Assembly: GCA_030646715.1 (NCBI GenBank)
Contig: JAUSLJ010000008.1
Location: forward strand, 186,001-250,000
Direction: 5' to 3'
DNA: 64,000 nt
DNA from: Agitococcus sp.
GTDB taxonomy: Bacteria > Pseudomonadota > Gammaproteobacteria > Pseudomonadales > Moraxellaceae
Shown here: piece after piece, positions 26,942-36,881 of the stretch
Position numbering within the stretch: the stretch's first letter is position 1
How the letters are laid out: every line of letters starts with the position of its first letter
Program-made: the position numbers and the translations under genes
Notes under the pieces: generated by a model
Told to the model about the DNA's origin: nothing
The model's database searches: none
What the model saw: only the letters and a program-made list of their open reading frames with translations

Positions 26942-29410
26942 TTATTTATCTTTGTTTGCCGCAGTGGCGGCCTGTTGTTGCTCACCTAAAGTCCGTAAGT
27001 TACCGATAACCGACTCTAAGGCTCTATCCAAGACTTGCGCCTCTTCAATAATACGGGCTCGACCTTGACTCATATCGACTGCCAGTTTCATAGCAGTCAT
27101 TTCTGCCACTTTAATACCCCGACGATTAGCAAAAATCAGTTTGTCTACCGAGCGAATACGAGCGACTAATTTGTGACGATCACGTCTATCGGTTTGCACA
27201 AACTCTACCCAACTACCCACATTGAGTTGATTTACTTTTTGGACGTTCTCATCATCACTCGGCAATGTTTCAGAAATAGCAGGTTGTAAACTGTCACTTG
27301 GCAAAACCACAGTTGTTGCCGAGGCCATATTTCCTGCATTCATGTGATCGGCAGAAATAGTCCCTGCTGCTGGTGTACCTGCACGGGCTGCATCAGAGTC
27401 AACTACCGTGACCGTAGGCATTTCATGGCCGCCCATCAAGTCTAAATGGACTTGTGCCAACTCCTTTAATAATGACTCCGTCGCTAAAGCATCGTAATTA
27501 ACTGCTGATAAGCCTTTTTTAAGACTATTCATTAGCTTCGGCGACACATTGCGTAAACGCGCAATCCAGTCAGGGCCTGGTTGGGGAATCACACTCCACA
27601 CCACAGCATCAACCACTTTAACCGCTTGCTTCCACGGCTCGGACTCAGTGCCTTCTTTTAAACAGTTAATATAAAGTACGTGCTTCCAGCCTTCTTGTAA
27701 TAGTTTTACCACGACAACTGGTAATTGCCGACCTGTTAAACGGCGATTAAGCGTTTGTTGCACCATGGCTCGTGCCATATCTGCACGCGCACGACCTTCT
27801 TCCGCCTCACGAGTCCTTTTATCGATAGATTCAGTACGTTTTTGCTGTTGATCGTAAAAATCCGAAAACTCTTTGAGTAAATCACTAAAAATGGAAATAT
27901 CAGAAATAAACTCATTGAGAATTCTAAAAACGACTTCTTCAATTTTAGTATATAAGGCATCACCACCTGGATCTTTTTGATTCCAACCAATGCCCGCTTT
28001 TGCTAACAAGTTTAATAATTGTCGAGCTTCGTGCTTTTCCGCGTTAAAAAACGACTTATCAATAATAGCGACTTTTAACAACGGGATTTGTAAACGTCCT
28101 AACAAGGCTTTCATTGCCATCGGCAAATCATCATCGTCTAAAATAAAGTCAAAAAGCATAGATACGAGGTTGATAACGTCCTCATCAGCTTGTTTAACGG
28201 CTTCAACCGTTTTAGCATCTGACTTTAATCCTTTACGAATACCACCACGCACCTCGCCTACTGTCGGTGATGAGTCATCATCGGCTAATTTTGTCTTAGG
28301 CTGCATATCTTGCAGTTTCGATAACAAACCGACTAACTGCTCTGTTGCTAAAGCCTGCACTTGCGCTGTTGCGGCAATATTTTCAGGAACAATTGGAACA
28401 GCTGCTACACTACCACCGACCGCTGAAGCCGATAATAGGCCGACACCACCACCACCAACATATTGGCCGCCGTGGTAGGTCGCCCCCGAAATTGTTGCGC
28501 CACTGGTTGCAGGAGGAAAAGGTAAACCTTCGGCAGAAGGTCCAGTATTACCAATACTATGGACATCACGTAAAAAAGAAAAAATATCTTCAGTGTCTAA
28601 TTTTTTCTCAGGCTCACTCTTTTTGCCTGCTTGCTCCTCTTTTTCTTTTTCTTTTTGCGCCATGACTTCGTCGTAATCACTTTCACCTTTATGCTGTGAT
28701 TTAAACGTCACTTTAAGATCAGATAACACACCAGCATCTATTAGGTTTTGATTCGCTTCTTCTAAAACAGGCCACAACTGCCCTAAAAATTCTTGTTGAA
28801 AGACGCGAAAAATCACCACTTTTTGTGAAATACCCAACGACAAATGTTTAATAGCATTTTGAAAATGTTGAGCCAAAGCCCCCGTATCAAGAGGGAAATT
28901 TTTATCGGCCAAATTAGCATCTGGCAAAACATGCAATACGCGTTGGCGTAACAAATTAAGGAGATTGGAATAATCTAAACGAGTACGCGCCACCATGCTA
29001 TCAACAGTAATGGTGATTTCCATGTCTTCGCTATCCACTAAAGACAAGGAATCAAAATCGAACTTATCAAAACCTGCGGCTTTTTTGGCGGTATCACTCA
29101 CGGCTTTTAAATTAGGTAACTGCAAAAAACTATTGGCAATAGCGCGACTGACATCCATTTCTATTTGCGAGCGATTACGACGAATTTCAATAATAATGTC
29201 CATGTAATGCTGTTGTTCGGAATCACTTAGTCCTTGGCACCATTGATAAATGATTTCTTCCAAACGGCTGAGCATATGCTTCATTAAACCGTCTAGTCGC
29301 GTTTGCATAACCGCACGTAAGCCTTCCAACACGACTGGAAGCTTTTGTGGACTGTTCATCGGACTTTTTCCTGATTTATTCAATTCATCAGCCATGCTAT
29401 TCGCACTCAT
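26942..29410 (-). CDS. DUF1631 family protein
   Basis: An 822-residue soluble protein of the DUF1631 family, known from gamma- and betaproteobacteria; a role is not established. The N-terminal half is helical (LPVVLEGLRAVMQTRLDGLM, then VDSMVARTRLDYSNLLNLLRQ, in part). A Gly-rich linker near residue 315 (GGQYVGGGGVG) joins to a second helical region, and the C-terminal part has SWVEFVQTDRRDRHKLVARI with NRRGIKVAEMTAMKLA, which resembles a PilZ-like beta-barrel. It stands alone upstream of ampD on the same strand and may share transcription with it. Confidence 0.85.
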   Translation of the reverse strand: MSANSMADELNKSGKSPMNSPQKLPVVLEGLRAVMQTRLDGLMKHMLSRLEEIIYQWCQGLSDSEQQHYMDIIIEIRRNRSQIEMDVSRAIANSFLQLPNLKAVSDTAKKAAGFDKFDFDSLSLVDSEDMEITITVDSMVARTRLDYSNLLNLLRQRVLHVLPDANLADKNFPLDTGALAQHFQNAIKHLSLGISQKVVIFRVFQQEFLGQLWPVLEEANQNLIDAGVLSDLKVTFKSQHKGESDYDEVMAQKEKEKEEQAGKKSEPEKKLDTEDIFSFLRDVHSIGNTGPSAEGLPFPPATSGATISGATYHGGQYVGGGGVGLLSASAVGGSVAAVPIVPENIAATAQVQALATEQLVGLLSKLQDMQPKTKLADDDSSPTVGEVRGGIRKGLKSDAKTVEAVKQADEDVINLVSMLFDFILDDDDLPMAMKALLGRLQIPLLKVAIIDKSFFNAEKHEARQLLNLLAKAGIGWNQKDPGGDALYTKIEEVVFRILNEFISDISIFSDLLKEFSDFYDQQQKRTESIDKRTREAEEGRARADMARAMVQQTLNRRLTGRQLPVVVVKLLQEGWKHVLYINCLKEGTESEPWKQAVKVVDAVVWSVIPQPGPDWIARLRNVSPKLMNSLKKGLSAVNYDALATESLLKELAQVHLDLMGGHEMPTVTVVDSDAARAGTPAAGTISADHMNAGNMASATTVVLPSDSLQPAISETLPSDDENVQKVNQLNVGSWVEFVQTDRRDRHKLVARIRSVDKLIFANRRGIKVAEMTAMKLAVDMSQGRARIIEEAQVLDRALESVIGNLRTLGEQQQAATAANKDK

Positions 29411-29576
29411 ATTTCTTTTTTAGTTGCGTATCAGCAGATACACCGCGTTAATTTTCATAATTCTTCTAACTGTACCCTGCTAAAGATAACAGTTAAATAC
29501 GCAAAACAGTTTTTTTAGCAACTTTGTGTGCCTATACTCGCATCTTCCCGTTCAAACTGAAAAGATATTAAGTGTT

Positions 29577-30416
29577 ATGATTCCGCAATCTTTACTAAAC
29601 AACGCTATACAGCACAATATTCAAGCCGCTCTCCAAGAAGATATTGGCACAGGCGACATCACGGCTTTGTTAATTCCTCATGACAATGTTGGCCGCGCTA
29701 GAGTCATTACTCGTGAGCCCATGGTACTGGCTGGTACACCTTGGATAAATGCCTTGTTTCAACAACTAGACCCACAGGTCATTATTGAATGGCAAGCGCA
29801 AGAAGGTGATTATCTCAGTGCCAATGCACCTTTACTGATTCTATCGGGTTCTGCTCGTAGTTTATTAACAGGCGAACGCGCGGCTCTCAACTTTTTGCAA
29901 ACCTTATCGGGAACGGCAACAAAAGTCCGTGAACTCGTTGGCCTTTTATCAGGAACTCGCACAGAATTGCTGGACACACGTAAGACTTTACCTTGTCTGC
30001 GTATTGCTCAAAAGTATGCAGTGAGTATAGGCGGAGGCCGTAATCATCGGCTAGGGCTTTTTGATGCTTTTTTAATAAAAGAGAATCATATTATGGCTGC
30101 GGGTAGCATTAATGCAGCCGTGTTAGCTGCACGTACTATTGCTCCCAACAAACCCATTGAGGTTGAAGTTGAAACTTTTGCGGAGTTGGATGAAGCTTTA
30201 GCCGCGCAAGCCGATATTATTATGTTGGATAATTTCAGTAACGATGATATGCGTACTGCGGTGAAACATACGGCTGGCCGTGCCAAGTTAGAAGCGTCTG
30301 GCAACATTACGGCAGATAATTTGCGTCAGGTTGCAGAGACAGGCGTTGATTTCATTTCGATGGGTGCAATAACCAAAGATGTGAAGGCGATTGACTTGTC
30401 GATGCGTTTTATTTAA
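29577..30416 (+). CDS. nadC: Nicotinate-nucleotide pyrophosphorylase (quinolinate phosphoribosyltransferase)
   Basis: A 279-residue enzyme that makes nicotinate mononucleotide from quinolinate and PRPP in NAD synthesis. Marks: ALQEDIGTGDITALLIP near the start, LLTGERAALNFLQTLSGTAT, LDTRKTLPCLRIAQKYAV and FDAFLIKENHI, and the end ASGNITADNLRQVAETGVDFISMGAIT (all shown in parts). ATG 29577 is chosen over the frame's first ATG at 29526 because it gives the family's usual N-terminus. Confidence 0.96.
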   Translation: MIPQSLLNNAIQHNIQAALQEDIGTGDITALLIPHDNVGRARVITREPMVLAGTPWINALFQQLDPQVIIEWQAQEGDYLSANAPLLILSGSARSLLTGERAALNFLQTLSGTATKVRELVGLLSGTRTELLDTRKTLPCLRIAQKYAVSIGGGRNHRLGLFDAFLIKENHIMAAGSINAAVLAARTIAPNKPIEVEVETFAELDEALAAQADIIMLDNFSNDDMRTAVKHTAGRAKLEASGNITADNLRQVAETGVDFISMGAITKDVKAIDLSMRFI

Positions 30417-30458
30417 CTCTTGAGAGCCTATAAACATTTATGCTTTTGCAGGAATGCT

Positions 30459-30551
30459 GTGGTGCAACTGTTCGAGCCATGGATGGCGAGTTTTGCACCA
30501 CACTGGTTTTGCTTAATTTGCCTAAACAAAAGTAAGGCCTGCGGCAGGCAG
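30459..30551. repeat. Nested palindromic intergenic sequence
   Basis: GTGGTGCAA (30459-30467) pairs with TTGCACCAC (30493-30501); inside it GCCAT and ATGGC form a smaller stem. A third stem, GCCTGC/GCAGGC, is at 30539-30551. The open frame that crosses it (62 codons) has no protein-like features. It looks like a dispersed palindromic element between nadC and convergent uvrB, which it may also help terminate. Confidence 0.4.
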
Positions 30552-30622
30552 ATACAGAACAACCTAATACTAGCAAACGGGCAAACAAAACAAACTTCGT
30601 ACAAATGAAAACGCGCTAAACG

Positions 30623-32644
30623 TTAAATTTGCTGCATTAACAACGCTTCTTTTAACCGCTTCACTTCATCACGTAATTTGGCCGCTTGTTCAAACTGTAA
30701 GTCGCGCGCTTTTACCATCATCTCGGCCTCCACTTCTTTAATGCGTTTTAGCAATACTTTGGTGTCAGTAATGACATATTGCGCCATCGTATCAGCGACT
30801 TGTTGGGCGGTTTCTTTCGGTTGCGCTTGTGATGCACCGCCGTAAATTTCTAAAATATCAAAAACGGGCTTAGAAACACTGTAGGGTGTAATGCCATTGG
30901 CGGTATTAAAGGCAATTTGTTTCAGGCGACGACGCTCGGTTTCGCCCATTGCCCGTTCCATAGAACCTGTCATACGGTCAGCATATAAAATGGCTTTGCC
31001 GTTGAGATGCCTTGCGGCGCGTCCCATCGTTTGAATCAACGAACGCTCCGAACGCAAAAAACCCTCTTTATCGGCATCTAAAATCGCTACTAACGATACT
31101 TCAGGCATATCTAAACCTTCTCGCAGTAGATTAATGCCGACTAAAACATCAAATACACCTAAACGTAAATCACGAATAATTTCCACTCGTTCAACCGTGT
31201 CTATATCCGAATGCAAATAACGGACTTTGACTTTATGCTCAGTCAAGTAATTGGTTAAATCTTCGGCCATACGTTTTGTTAATGTCGTGACTAAAACACG
31301 CTCTTTAACCGCCACTCGCAAATGAATTTCTGACAATAAATCATCCACTTGCGTAAATGCTGGTCGAACTTCGACAATTGGGTCAACCAGTCCTGTAGGC
31401 CTTACCACTTGCTCGACAACTACTGGACATAACCTTTTTTCATAATCCGCAGGTGTAGCAGAAACAAAAATGGTTTGTGGGCTGATTTTTTCCCACTCGT
31501 CAAACTTCATCGGACGATTGTCTAAGGCGGAAGGTAAACGAAAACCATAATTGACTAAGTTTTCTTTACGCGCTCGATCCCCTTTATACATCGCGCCAAT
31601 TTGCGGCACGGAAACGTGCGACTCATCAATTACTAATAAAGCATCGGCGGGAACATAATCAAATAAAGTCGGCGGCGCTTCGCCTTCCTTGCGCCCAGAC
31701 AGATGGCGTGAATAATTTTCGATGCCATTGCAATAACCGAGTTGCTGCAACATCTCTAAATCGTATTGGGTTCGCTCTTTCAAACGTTGCGCTTCAATAA
31801 GCTTATTTTCCGATAAAAACCATGCTAATCGTGGCTCTAACTCAGTGCGAATTGTTTCTAGCGCAGTATTTACTTGTTCTTTTGGGGTGACATAATGCGT
31901 TTTTGGATAGATGGTGACACGCGCGGCTTTTTTAGTAGTTGCTCCTGTTAAGGGATCAAAATAACGAATATCTTCCACTTCTTCATCAAATAAACTAATC
32001 CGAATAGCTTCATCGTCCGATTCAGCAGGAAAAACATCAATCACTTCCCCACGCACCCGATAAGTCCCGCGACTAAAATCTAAATCATTACGGGTATATT
32101 GCATTTCTGCTAACCGCCGCAAAATGGCGCGTTGGTCAACACGTTCCCCACGACTGATATGCAGTATCATCTTTAAATAAGCATCAGGATCGCCTAAACC
32201 ATAAATTGCGGAGACACTGGCGACAATAATAACATCACGCCGCTCTAACAGTGCTTTAGTTGCAGACAAACGCATTTGGTCAATGTGTTCGTTGATAGCA
32301 GAGTCTTTTTCGATATAGGTATCAGACGATGGTACATAGGCTTCTGGCTGGTAATAATCATAAAACGAGACAAAATACTCGACCGCGTTATTTGGAAAAA
32401 ACGCTTTAAACTCGCTATATAACTGTGCCGCCAAAGTTTTGTTATGCGCCATGACAATCGTCGGCCGTTGCAGATTTGCAATGACATTGGCGATAGTGAA
32501 AGTCTTACCCGAGCCTGTGACACCCAATAATAATTGGTGCTGATCGCCATTTTCTATACTGGCACAGAGTTGTTTAATCGCAGTTGGTTGATCGCCCGCA
32601 GGTTGGAACTTCGTTTTCAACTGAAAAGTGTTTGCTGAACTCAT
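30623..32644 (-). CDS. uvrB: Excinuclease ABC subunit B
   Basis: A 673-residue DNA-repair helicase-like protein that verifies lesions with UvrA and loads UvrC. Walker [15 protein letters not shown] near residue 40, the beta-hairpin region [12 protein letters not shown] (seen as [13 protein letters not shown]), [17 protein letters not shown], the helicase end [16 protein letters not shown], and a C-terminal UVR motif ([19 protein letters not shown]) that contacts UvrC. Full length. It stands alone and converges on nadC. Confidence 0.98.
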   Translation of the reverse strand: MSSANTFQLKTKFQPAGDQPTAIKQLCASIENGDQHQLLLGVTGSGKTFTIANVIANLQRPTIVMAHNKTLAAQLYSEFKAFFPNNAVEYFVSFYDYYQPEAYVPSSDTYIEKDSAINEHIDQMRLSATKALLERRDVIIVASVSAIYGLGDPDAYLKMILHISRGERVDQRAILRRLAEMQYTRNDLDFSRGTYRVRGEVIDVFPAESDDEAIRISLFDEEVEDIRYFDPLTGATTKKAARVTIYPKTHYVTPKEQVNTALETIRTELEPRLAWFLSENKLIEAQRLKERTQYDLEMLQQLGYCNGIENYSRHLSGRKEGEAPPTLFDYVPADALLVIDESHVSVPQIGAMYKGDRARKENLVNYGFRLPSALDNRPMKFDEWEKISPQTIFVSATPADYEKRLCPVVVEQVVRPTGLVDPIVEVRPAFTQVDDLLSEIHLRVAVKERVLVTTLTKRMAEDLTNYLTEHKVKVRYLHSDIDTVERVEIIRDLRLGVFDVLVGINLLREGLDMPEVSLVAILDADKEGFLRSERSLIQTMGRAARHLNGKAILYADRMTGSMERAMGETERRRLKQIAFNTANGITPYSVSKPVFDILEIYGGASQAQPKETAQQVADTMAQYVITDTKVLLKRIKEVEAEMMVKARDLQFEQAAKLRDEVKRLKEALLMQQI

Positions 32645-32728
32645 TGCGGTACTCTATCTATAAACATTTTAGGGTATTATATGCGGCTGTTTATTAACAA
32701 CTGACTATCCTAGACCCGAGGTTACCCC

Positions 32729-33913
32729 ATGGAACTGCGCCTATCTGACCGTGTGTTAAGCATCAAACCCTCTCCAACCTTAGCGGTGACTAATCGTGCT
32801 GCCGAATTAAAAGCCGCAGGTAAAGACATTATTGGCTTGGGTGCTGGCGAACCAGACTTTGATACGCCTGAACACATTAAAGCCGCTGCTATTAAAGCAA
32901 TTGAAAATGGCTTTACAAAATATACCGCAGTCGATGGTACACCCAGCTTGAAAAAAGCCATTATTGCTAAATTCAAACGGGATAACGGTTTGGATTATCA
33001 ACCGAATCAAATTTTAGTGTCTTGTGGCGGCAAACAAAGTTTCTTTAACTTGGCCTTAGCATTTTTAAACAAAGGCGATGAAGTGATTATCCCTGCGCCG
33101 TACTGGGTATCTTACCCTGATATGGTGTTGATGGCCGATGCTACACCCGTTTGTGTTGAATGCCCACAATCGCAAAACTATAAAATCACTCCTGCGCAAT
33201 TAGAAGCAACGATTACGCCAAAAACCAAATTATTGGTGTTGAACTCGCCGTCTAACCCTACAGGGATGGTTTATTCTAAAGCAGAATTATTGGCCTTAGC
33301 AGACGTATTGCGTAAGCATCCACACGTTTGGGTGGCGACAGATGATATGTACGAACATATTATTTGGACTACTGAACCTTTTGTAAATATCGTTACTGTT
33401 GCCCCTGACTTGTATGACAGAACTTTAGTATTAAATGGGGTTTCCAAAGCCTACGCCATGACAGGCTGGCGTATTGGTTATGCCGCAGGCCCCGCAAAAG
33501 TGATTGGTGCGATGAAAAATGTGCAATCACAATCGACTTCTAATCCAACGTCCATTTCGCAAGTGGCGGCTGAAGCAGCACTTAATGGCGACCAAGACGT
33601 ATTAAAACCAATGGTTAAAGCCTTTAAAGAGCGTCATGATTATGTGGTTGCTGCATTGAATGACATTGAAGGTGTTTCTTGCTCACCTGCTGATGGTGCG
33701 TTTTATGCTTTTGCCAATGTGGAAGGTGCTATTGCGAAAATGGGTTTAAAAAACGACCTTGAGTTTTCTGAAGTGTTGTTAAATACCGTTGGTGTGGCTG
33801 TTGTTCCAGGCTCGGCCTTTGGTTTAGATGGTCATATGCGTATCTCTTACGCCACTAGCCCTGCTATTTTGCAAGATGCTATTGCGCGTATTAACAAAGC
33901 GATCAACGGCTAA
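32729..33913 (+). CDS. Aspartate aminotransferase, class I
   Basis: A 394-residue PLP-dependent aminotransferase of the thermophile/AspB-like (subgroup Ib) type rather than the E. coli AspC type. The N-terminal KDIIGLGAGEPDFDTPEHI, the NSPSNPTGMVY segment, the PLP lysine Lys240 in GVSKAYAMTGWRIGY, and the C-terminal MRISYATS arginine are visible. It interconverts aspartate and 2-oxoglutarate with oxaloacetate and glutamate. GAGG lies 7 bases before the ATG. Divergent from uvrB. Confidence 0.95.
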   Translation: MELRLSDRVLSIKPSPTLAVTNRAAELKAAGKDIIGLGAGEPDFDTPEHIKAAAIKAIENGFTKYTAVDGTPSLKKAIIAKFKRDNGLDYQPNQILVSCGGKQSFFNLALAFLNKGDEVIIPAPYWVSYPDMVLMADATPVCVECPQSQNYKITPAQLEATITPKTKLLVLNSPSNPTGMVYSKAELLALADVLRKHPHVWVATDDMYEHIIWTTEPFVNIVTVAPDLYDRTLVLNGVSKAYAMTGWRIGYAAGPAKVIGAMKNVQSQSTSNPTSISQVAAEAALNGDQDVLKPMVKAFKERHDYVVAALNDIEGVSCSPADGAFYAFANVEGAIAKMGLKNDLEFSEVLLNTVGVAVVPGSAFGLDGHMRISYATSPAILQDAIARINKAING

Positions 33914-33921
33914 ATCTGTGC

Positions 33922-33946
33922 TTTCCCCTCAACTTTTGAGGGGAAA
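33922..33946 (+). terminator. Hairpin after the aminotransferase gene
   Basis: A perfect 11-bp inverted repeat, TTTCCCCTCAA (33922-33932) with its complement at 33936-33946 and a 3-base loop, 9 bp after the stop codon. No T-tract follows, so it may be a weak terminator. Confidence 0.6.
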
Positions 33947-34044
33947 TGCCCTGAAATTTGTCGTTTGCACAACAAACAAGCAAACAAACCACATCAAGTA
34001 TTGACGAACAAATTTTCTAGCCTATAATTGCCGACACCAAATGT

Positions 34045-34120
34045 TCCCCGATAGCTCAGTTGGTAGAGCGCAGGACTGTTAATCCTTAGGTCACTGGTTC
34101 GAGTCCAGTTCGGGGAGCCA
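34045..34120 (+). tRNA. tRNA-Asn (anticodon GTT)
   Basis: A 76-nt cloverleaf. The acceptor stem TCCCCGA pairs with TCGGGGA, the discriminator is G and CCA is encoded. D-arm AGCTCAGTTGGTAGAGC, anticodon GTT at 34078-34080 in GGACTGTTAATCC, and T-arm GGTTCGAGTCC are normal. The adjacent downstream integrase in the same direction makes its 3' part the likely attachment site of the prophage. Confidence 0.98.
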
Positions 34121-34128
34121 TATAAATC

Positions 34129-34154
34129 AAAGGCTTACAGAGATGTAGGCCTTT
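34129..34154 (+). terminator. Hairpin downstream of tRNA-Asn
   Basis: AAAGGCTTAC (34129-34138) pairs with GTAGGCCTTT (34145-34154) with one G-T wobble. It stands 8 bp after the tRNA and before the integrase, where it would end the tRNA transcript. Confidence 0.6.
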
Positions 34155-34255
34155 GTGCTTTCTGAGATTTGTTTTTTCTGTAGCCGCCATGTAGACTGAA
34201 AACATATTATTTAATGTTGTTGATTGTTTTCTAATGTCAGTAACGGCATACATCT

Positions 34256-35467
34256 ATGAATTTCAAACTCACCAAAAAAGCCATTGATGAAATCCCTTTA
34301 ACCGAAGTCGGTCAAAAGATTTATCGTGACTCTGAGCTGATTGGCTTCGCCTTACGTGTGACAAAAGTCAAAACGTATATCGTTGAGCGAAAACTTTTTT
34401 CTAAGACCGTGCGTGTGACAATAGGCGCACATGGGGTTTTTACTCCCACTCAAGCACGCGAAGAAGCTCAACGGATTTTGGGTGATATGGCTCGCGGTAT
34501 AAATCCGAATCAAGCCAAGCAAGAAAAGATTGATGCTCAAAATATAAAATCTATAAATCCTACATTACACGATGCTTATGTTGCATACATCGCTGAACGA
34601 AAATTAAAGCCCAATACGTTACGTGACTATAAATTTTGCGTTGATGATTACTTCAAAGAGTGGCGTGATAAACCTCTTGCTGAGATCAACCGTAAAAACA
34701 TACAGGATATGCATAAAGAAATAAGCGAACGCAGTGAAGCACGGGCGAACATGGCTATGCGTTTTTTAAGGGCACTCTTTAATTTTGCGATCGAGCATTA
34801 TCTTGATAATAACGACAATCCCATTATCCCAAACAATCCAGTAAAAACTCTTTCGGCAAAACGCTCATGGAATATCGTTGAATCAAGAACTGGACATATC
34901 CAACGCCATCAAATAAAGCCTTGGTTTGATGCCGTGAATAGTTTTGAAGACGAGTATTTAGCAACTGACTCCGAATGCAAGCACACTTCAAGAGATTATT
35001 TTTTAACTCTACTATTTACTGGATTTCGGCGGCATGAATGTGCCTGTGTTGAATGGTCTGAAATAGATCTAGTTAATGGCACAATTACATCTAAAGACCC
35101 TAAAAACGGTAAACGACACACTCTTCCTATGGGCAATTACCTTTGGGGCATAATGAAGGCTCGCAAAGCACGAGCCACAAGTAAGTATGTATTCCCTACA
35201 GAAGAAGGCAGTGGGCACTTAATAGATCGTCGGAAAGTAGCAAGCAAAATCACTTCTGTCAGCGGCGTACCATTTGCGCCACATGATTTGAGGCGAACAT
35301 TCTGCTCAATAGTCGAAAGCCTTAGCATTGGCAAGTACACGATGAAAAAGCTAATGAATCACTCAATGAGCGGTGATGTTACCGCTCTGTATGCGCAAAT
35401 TAGTATTGATGCACTCAGAACGGCGATGCAAGCTGTTGAAGACTACATACTGCGTGAAGCTGCGTAA
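34256..35467 (+). CDS. int: Prophage tyrosine integrase (P4/DUF4102 type)
   Basis: A 403-residue tyrosine recombinase. It starts with the DUF4102-type arm-binding domain (about 1-90: DSELIGFALRVTK, then TLGAHG-like VTIGAHGVFTPTQAREEA). A core-binding SAM-like domain (about 100-200) follows. The catalytic residues are Arg258 (TGFRRHE), the HDLR box with His343 and Arg346, a second His in MNHS, and the nucleophile Tyr379 in ALYAQ. Integrases of this group typically insert at tRNA 3' ends; here tRNA-Asn lies 135 bp upstream. No excisionase gene was recognised nearby. Confidence 0.96.
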   Translation: MNFKLTKKAIDEIPLTEVGQKIYRDSELIGFALRVTKVKTYIVERKLFSKTVRVTIGAHGVFTPTQAREEAQRILGDMARGINPNQAKQEKIDAQNIKSINPTLHDAYVAYIAERKLKPNTLRDYKFCVDDYFKEWRDKPLAEINRKNIQDMHKEISERSEARANMAMRFLRALFNFAIEHYLDNNDNPIIPNNPVKTLSAKRSWNIVESRTGHIQRHQIKPWFDAVNSFEDEYLATDSECKHTSRDYFLTLLFTGFRRHECACVEWSEIDLVNGTITSKDPKNGKRHTLPMGNYLWGIMKARKARATSKYVFPTEEGSGHLIDRRKVASKITSVSGVPFAPHDLRRTFCSIVESLSIGKYTMKKLMNHSMSGDVTALYAQISIDALRTAMQAVEDYILREAA

Positions 35468-35469
35468 TA

Positions 35470-35724
35470 TCAACACCCACAACTTGGGCTTAACTGCCCA
35501 TCACAACACTGGGCGCGGCCACCACTGCAACCACAAACACCATCATGGTGAGAACAACAGCCTCGGCCCTCTAGTTTTTTATCGTCAATGCTTTTTGAGC
35601 ACTCGTTCTTTTGAATGAGTGGTCGGTCGATGGGTTTTGCTTGAAATGGGTTAATTGTTGGCTTTGATTCTTCTGCTGTTGCAGACATGGCAAATAAAAT
35701 TGAGAACAGGGCTAAATATTTCAC
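35470..35724 (-). CDS. Small secreted Cys-rich protein
   Basis: An 84-residue protein with a signal peptide (MKYLALFSILFAMSATA) and a C-terminal Cys-rich block of 30 residues with seven or more Cys (GCCSHHDGVCGC, then RAQCCDGQLSPSCGC). Proteins with the same CCSHH...C...GRA..C.DG..SPSC pattern occur in phages and mobile regions of proteobacteria; role unknown, possibly metal binding or disulfide-bonded. It is convergent with and only 2 bp from the integrase, in a place typical of phage cargo genes. Confidence 0.75.
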   Translation of the reverse strand: MKYLALFSILFAMSATAEESKPTINPFQAKPIDRPLIQKNECSKSIDDKKLEGRGCCSHHDGVCGCSGGRAQCCDGQLSPSCGC

Positions 35725-35819
35725 GGTATACGTCCTTGTTTTGTTGTTTGGTGGTTAACTTATAGCCAAAGAAGTTGATTTATGCAAGTTTTGACTTGAT
35801 TAAGCTAAGCACTCATGGC

Positions 35820-36518
35820 CTAGCTATCTGTCTTGTTATTTTCTTGGCGGGGTGTGCTTATAATACTCCATGGGTCATATCTAAGTTGGTCAAATTTCTT
35901 GATCTGCTCTTCGTTAAGATTAAGATGTTCTTTGATAAAATCCTTCTCGGAGCCCGTAATTTTTGGCATGACTGCATAACCAGAGTATATATTGTGTATA
36001 ACTTCTATTTCTTTAGCATATAAATCATAAATCTTTTTATAGTTATTACATTTTGAAAAAAAATGTGAATATGCCTGAATTATTATTGTTAATATTATAT
36101 AAGGAGTGCCTAAAATGAATAAGGCGTAGAAAATAAATCTTGGTATGAATATCCCTGTATCGACTGCATCCAATAAGCAAAGTACAGGGTGCTTAAATAG
36201 GGCAGGATTGCTCTGTACTTCTTTATTTATTTGAAATAAATCACATTTTTTTGAGTTAATCATTCCGACCATCGCAAAAAATGACGCACAGGATGAAATT
36301 ATACATACCCTAAAATAGAAATCATATGCAAACATATCATCACGATTCCAATAATCTAGAATCATGTTTATTGAAAAAATAAATAAAAGTGAACATGTAA
36401 AAATATAAAGACTTTCTGAAGATTTGTCATTTTCTACGGGCGTGCAATACTTCATAAATCTATATGCTGTTATTGAGGAAAGCAGTGATAGAATTATAGT
36501 TATTCCATCGTCTGTCAT
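35820..36518 (-). CDS. Predicted membrane protein coupled to the phage repressor-like gene
   Basis: A 232-residue protein with about four hydrophobic segments (near 5-20, 37-57, 68-88, 120-145) and a hydrophilic C-terminal part. It is markedly A+T-rich compared with the host genes. No family recognised. Its ATG overlaps the stop of the leftward ribbon-helix-helix gene (ATGA at 36515-36518), so it would be made along with the lysogenic regulator. That placing fits a lysogenic-conversion or superinfection-exclusion gene (inference). Confidence 0.7.
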   Translation of the reverse strand: MTDDGITIILSLLSSITAYRFMKYCTPVENDKSSESLYIFTCSLLFIFSINMILDYWNRDDMFAYDFYFRVCIISSCASFFAMVGMINSKKCDLFQINKEVQSNPALFKHPVLCLLDAVDTGIFIPRFIFYALFILGTPYIILTIIIQAYSHFFSKCNNYKKIYDLYAKEIEVIHNIYSGYAVMPKITGSEKDFIKEHLNLNEEQIKKFDQLRYDPWSIISTPRQENNKTDS

Positions 36519-36868
36519 AAATCACTCTCTTTAGCGGGATAACTATACCAAAATATAATCCCATGCTCCTGCGTCTCAACATTTATAAGCTCATAGTCTG
36601 AGTATCTATCAAAAAAATCCTCAAGATACTTCCAGCATTTTTCAATCATCGTAGAGCGGCCTTCTTCATTGCCACAATTCCAAGTGCCTAGCATGATGCG
36701 TCTTCTTGGCTTATGAACACTCGCTTGCAAATTTGAATCAAAACTTTTTTCTAGGCGCACCAAAGCCTCGGCATTTATCGAACGCCCACTTGCTTTTGCG
36801 GACTCCGCTACCTTTTCCTTGAGCTTAACAGGTACGCGCAAATTGAATTGTATATCGGCACTAACCAC
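36515..36868 (-). CDS. Ribbon-helix-helix regulator with C-terminal extension (Mnt/Arc-like)
   Basis: A 117-residue protein. The first 45 residues form an Arc/Mnt-type ribbon-helix-helix: strand IQFNLRVPVKLKEKV, then AKASGRSINAEALVRLEKSF. The remaining 70 residues (EKCWKYLEDFFDRYSDYELI and later) are an extra domain I do not recognise. GTG start at 36868 with GAGGG 5 bases upstream. Divergent from the Arc-like gene across a region full of repeated operators, as mnt is from arc in phage P22. It is first in a two-gene leftward unit with the membrane protein. Confidence 0.8.
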   Translation of the reverse strand: MVSADIQFNLRVPVKLKEKVAESAKASGRSINAEALVRLEKSFDSNLQASVHKPRRRIMLGTWNCGNEEGRSTMIEKCWKYLEDFFDRYSDYELINVETQEHGIIFWYSYPAKESDL

Positions 36869-36881
36869 AAAAACCCTCGAT

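Noticed and set aside
30420-30608. Open frame of 62 codons between nadC and uvrB
   Set aside because: It runs through nested palindromes, has no ribosome-binding site and no protein-like features; treated as non-coding repeat sequence.
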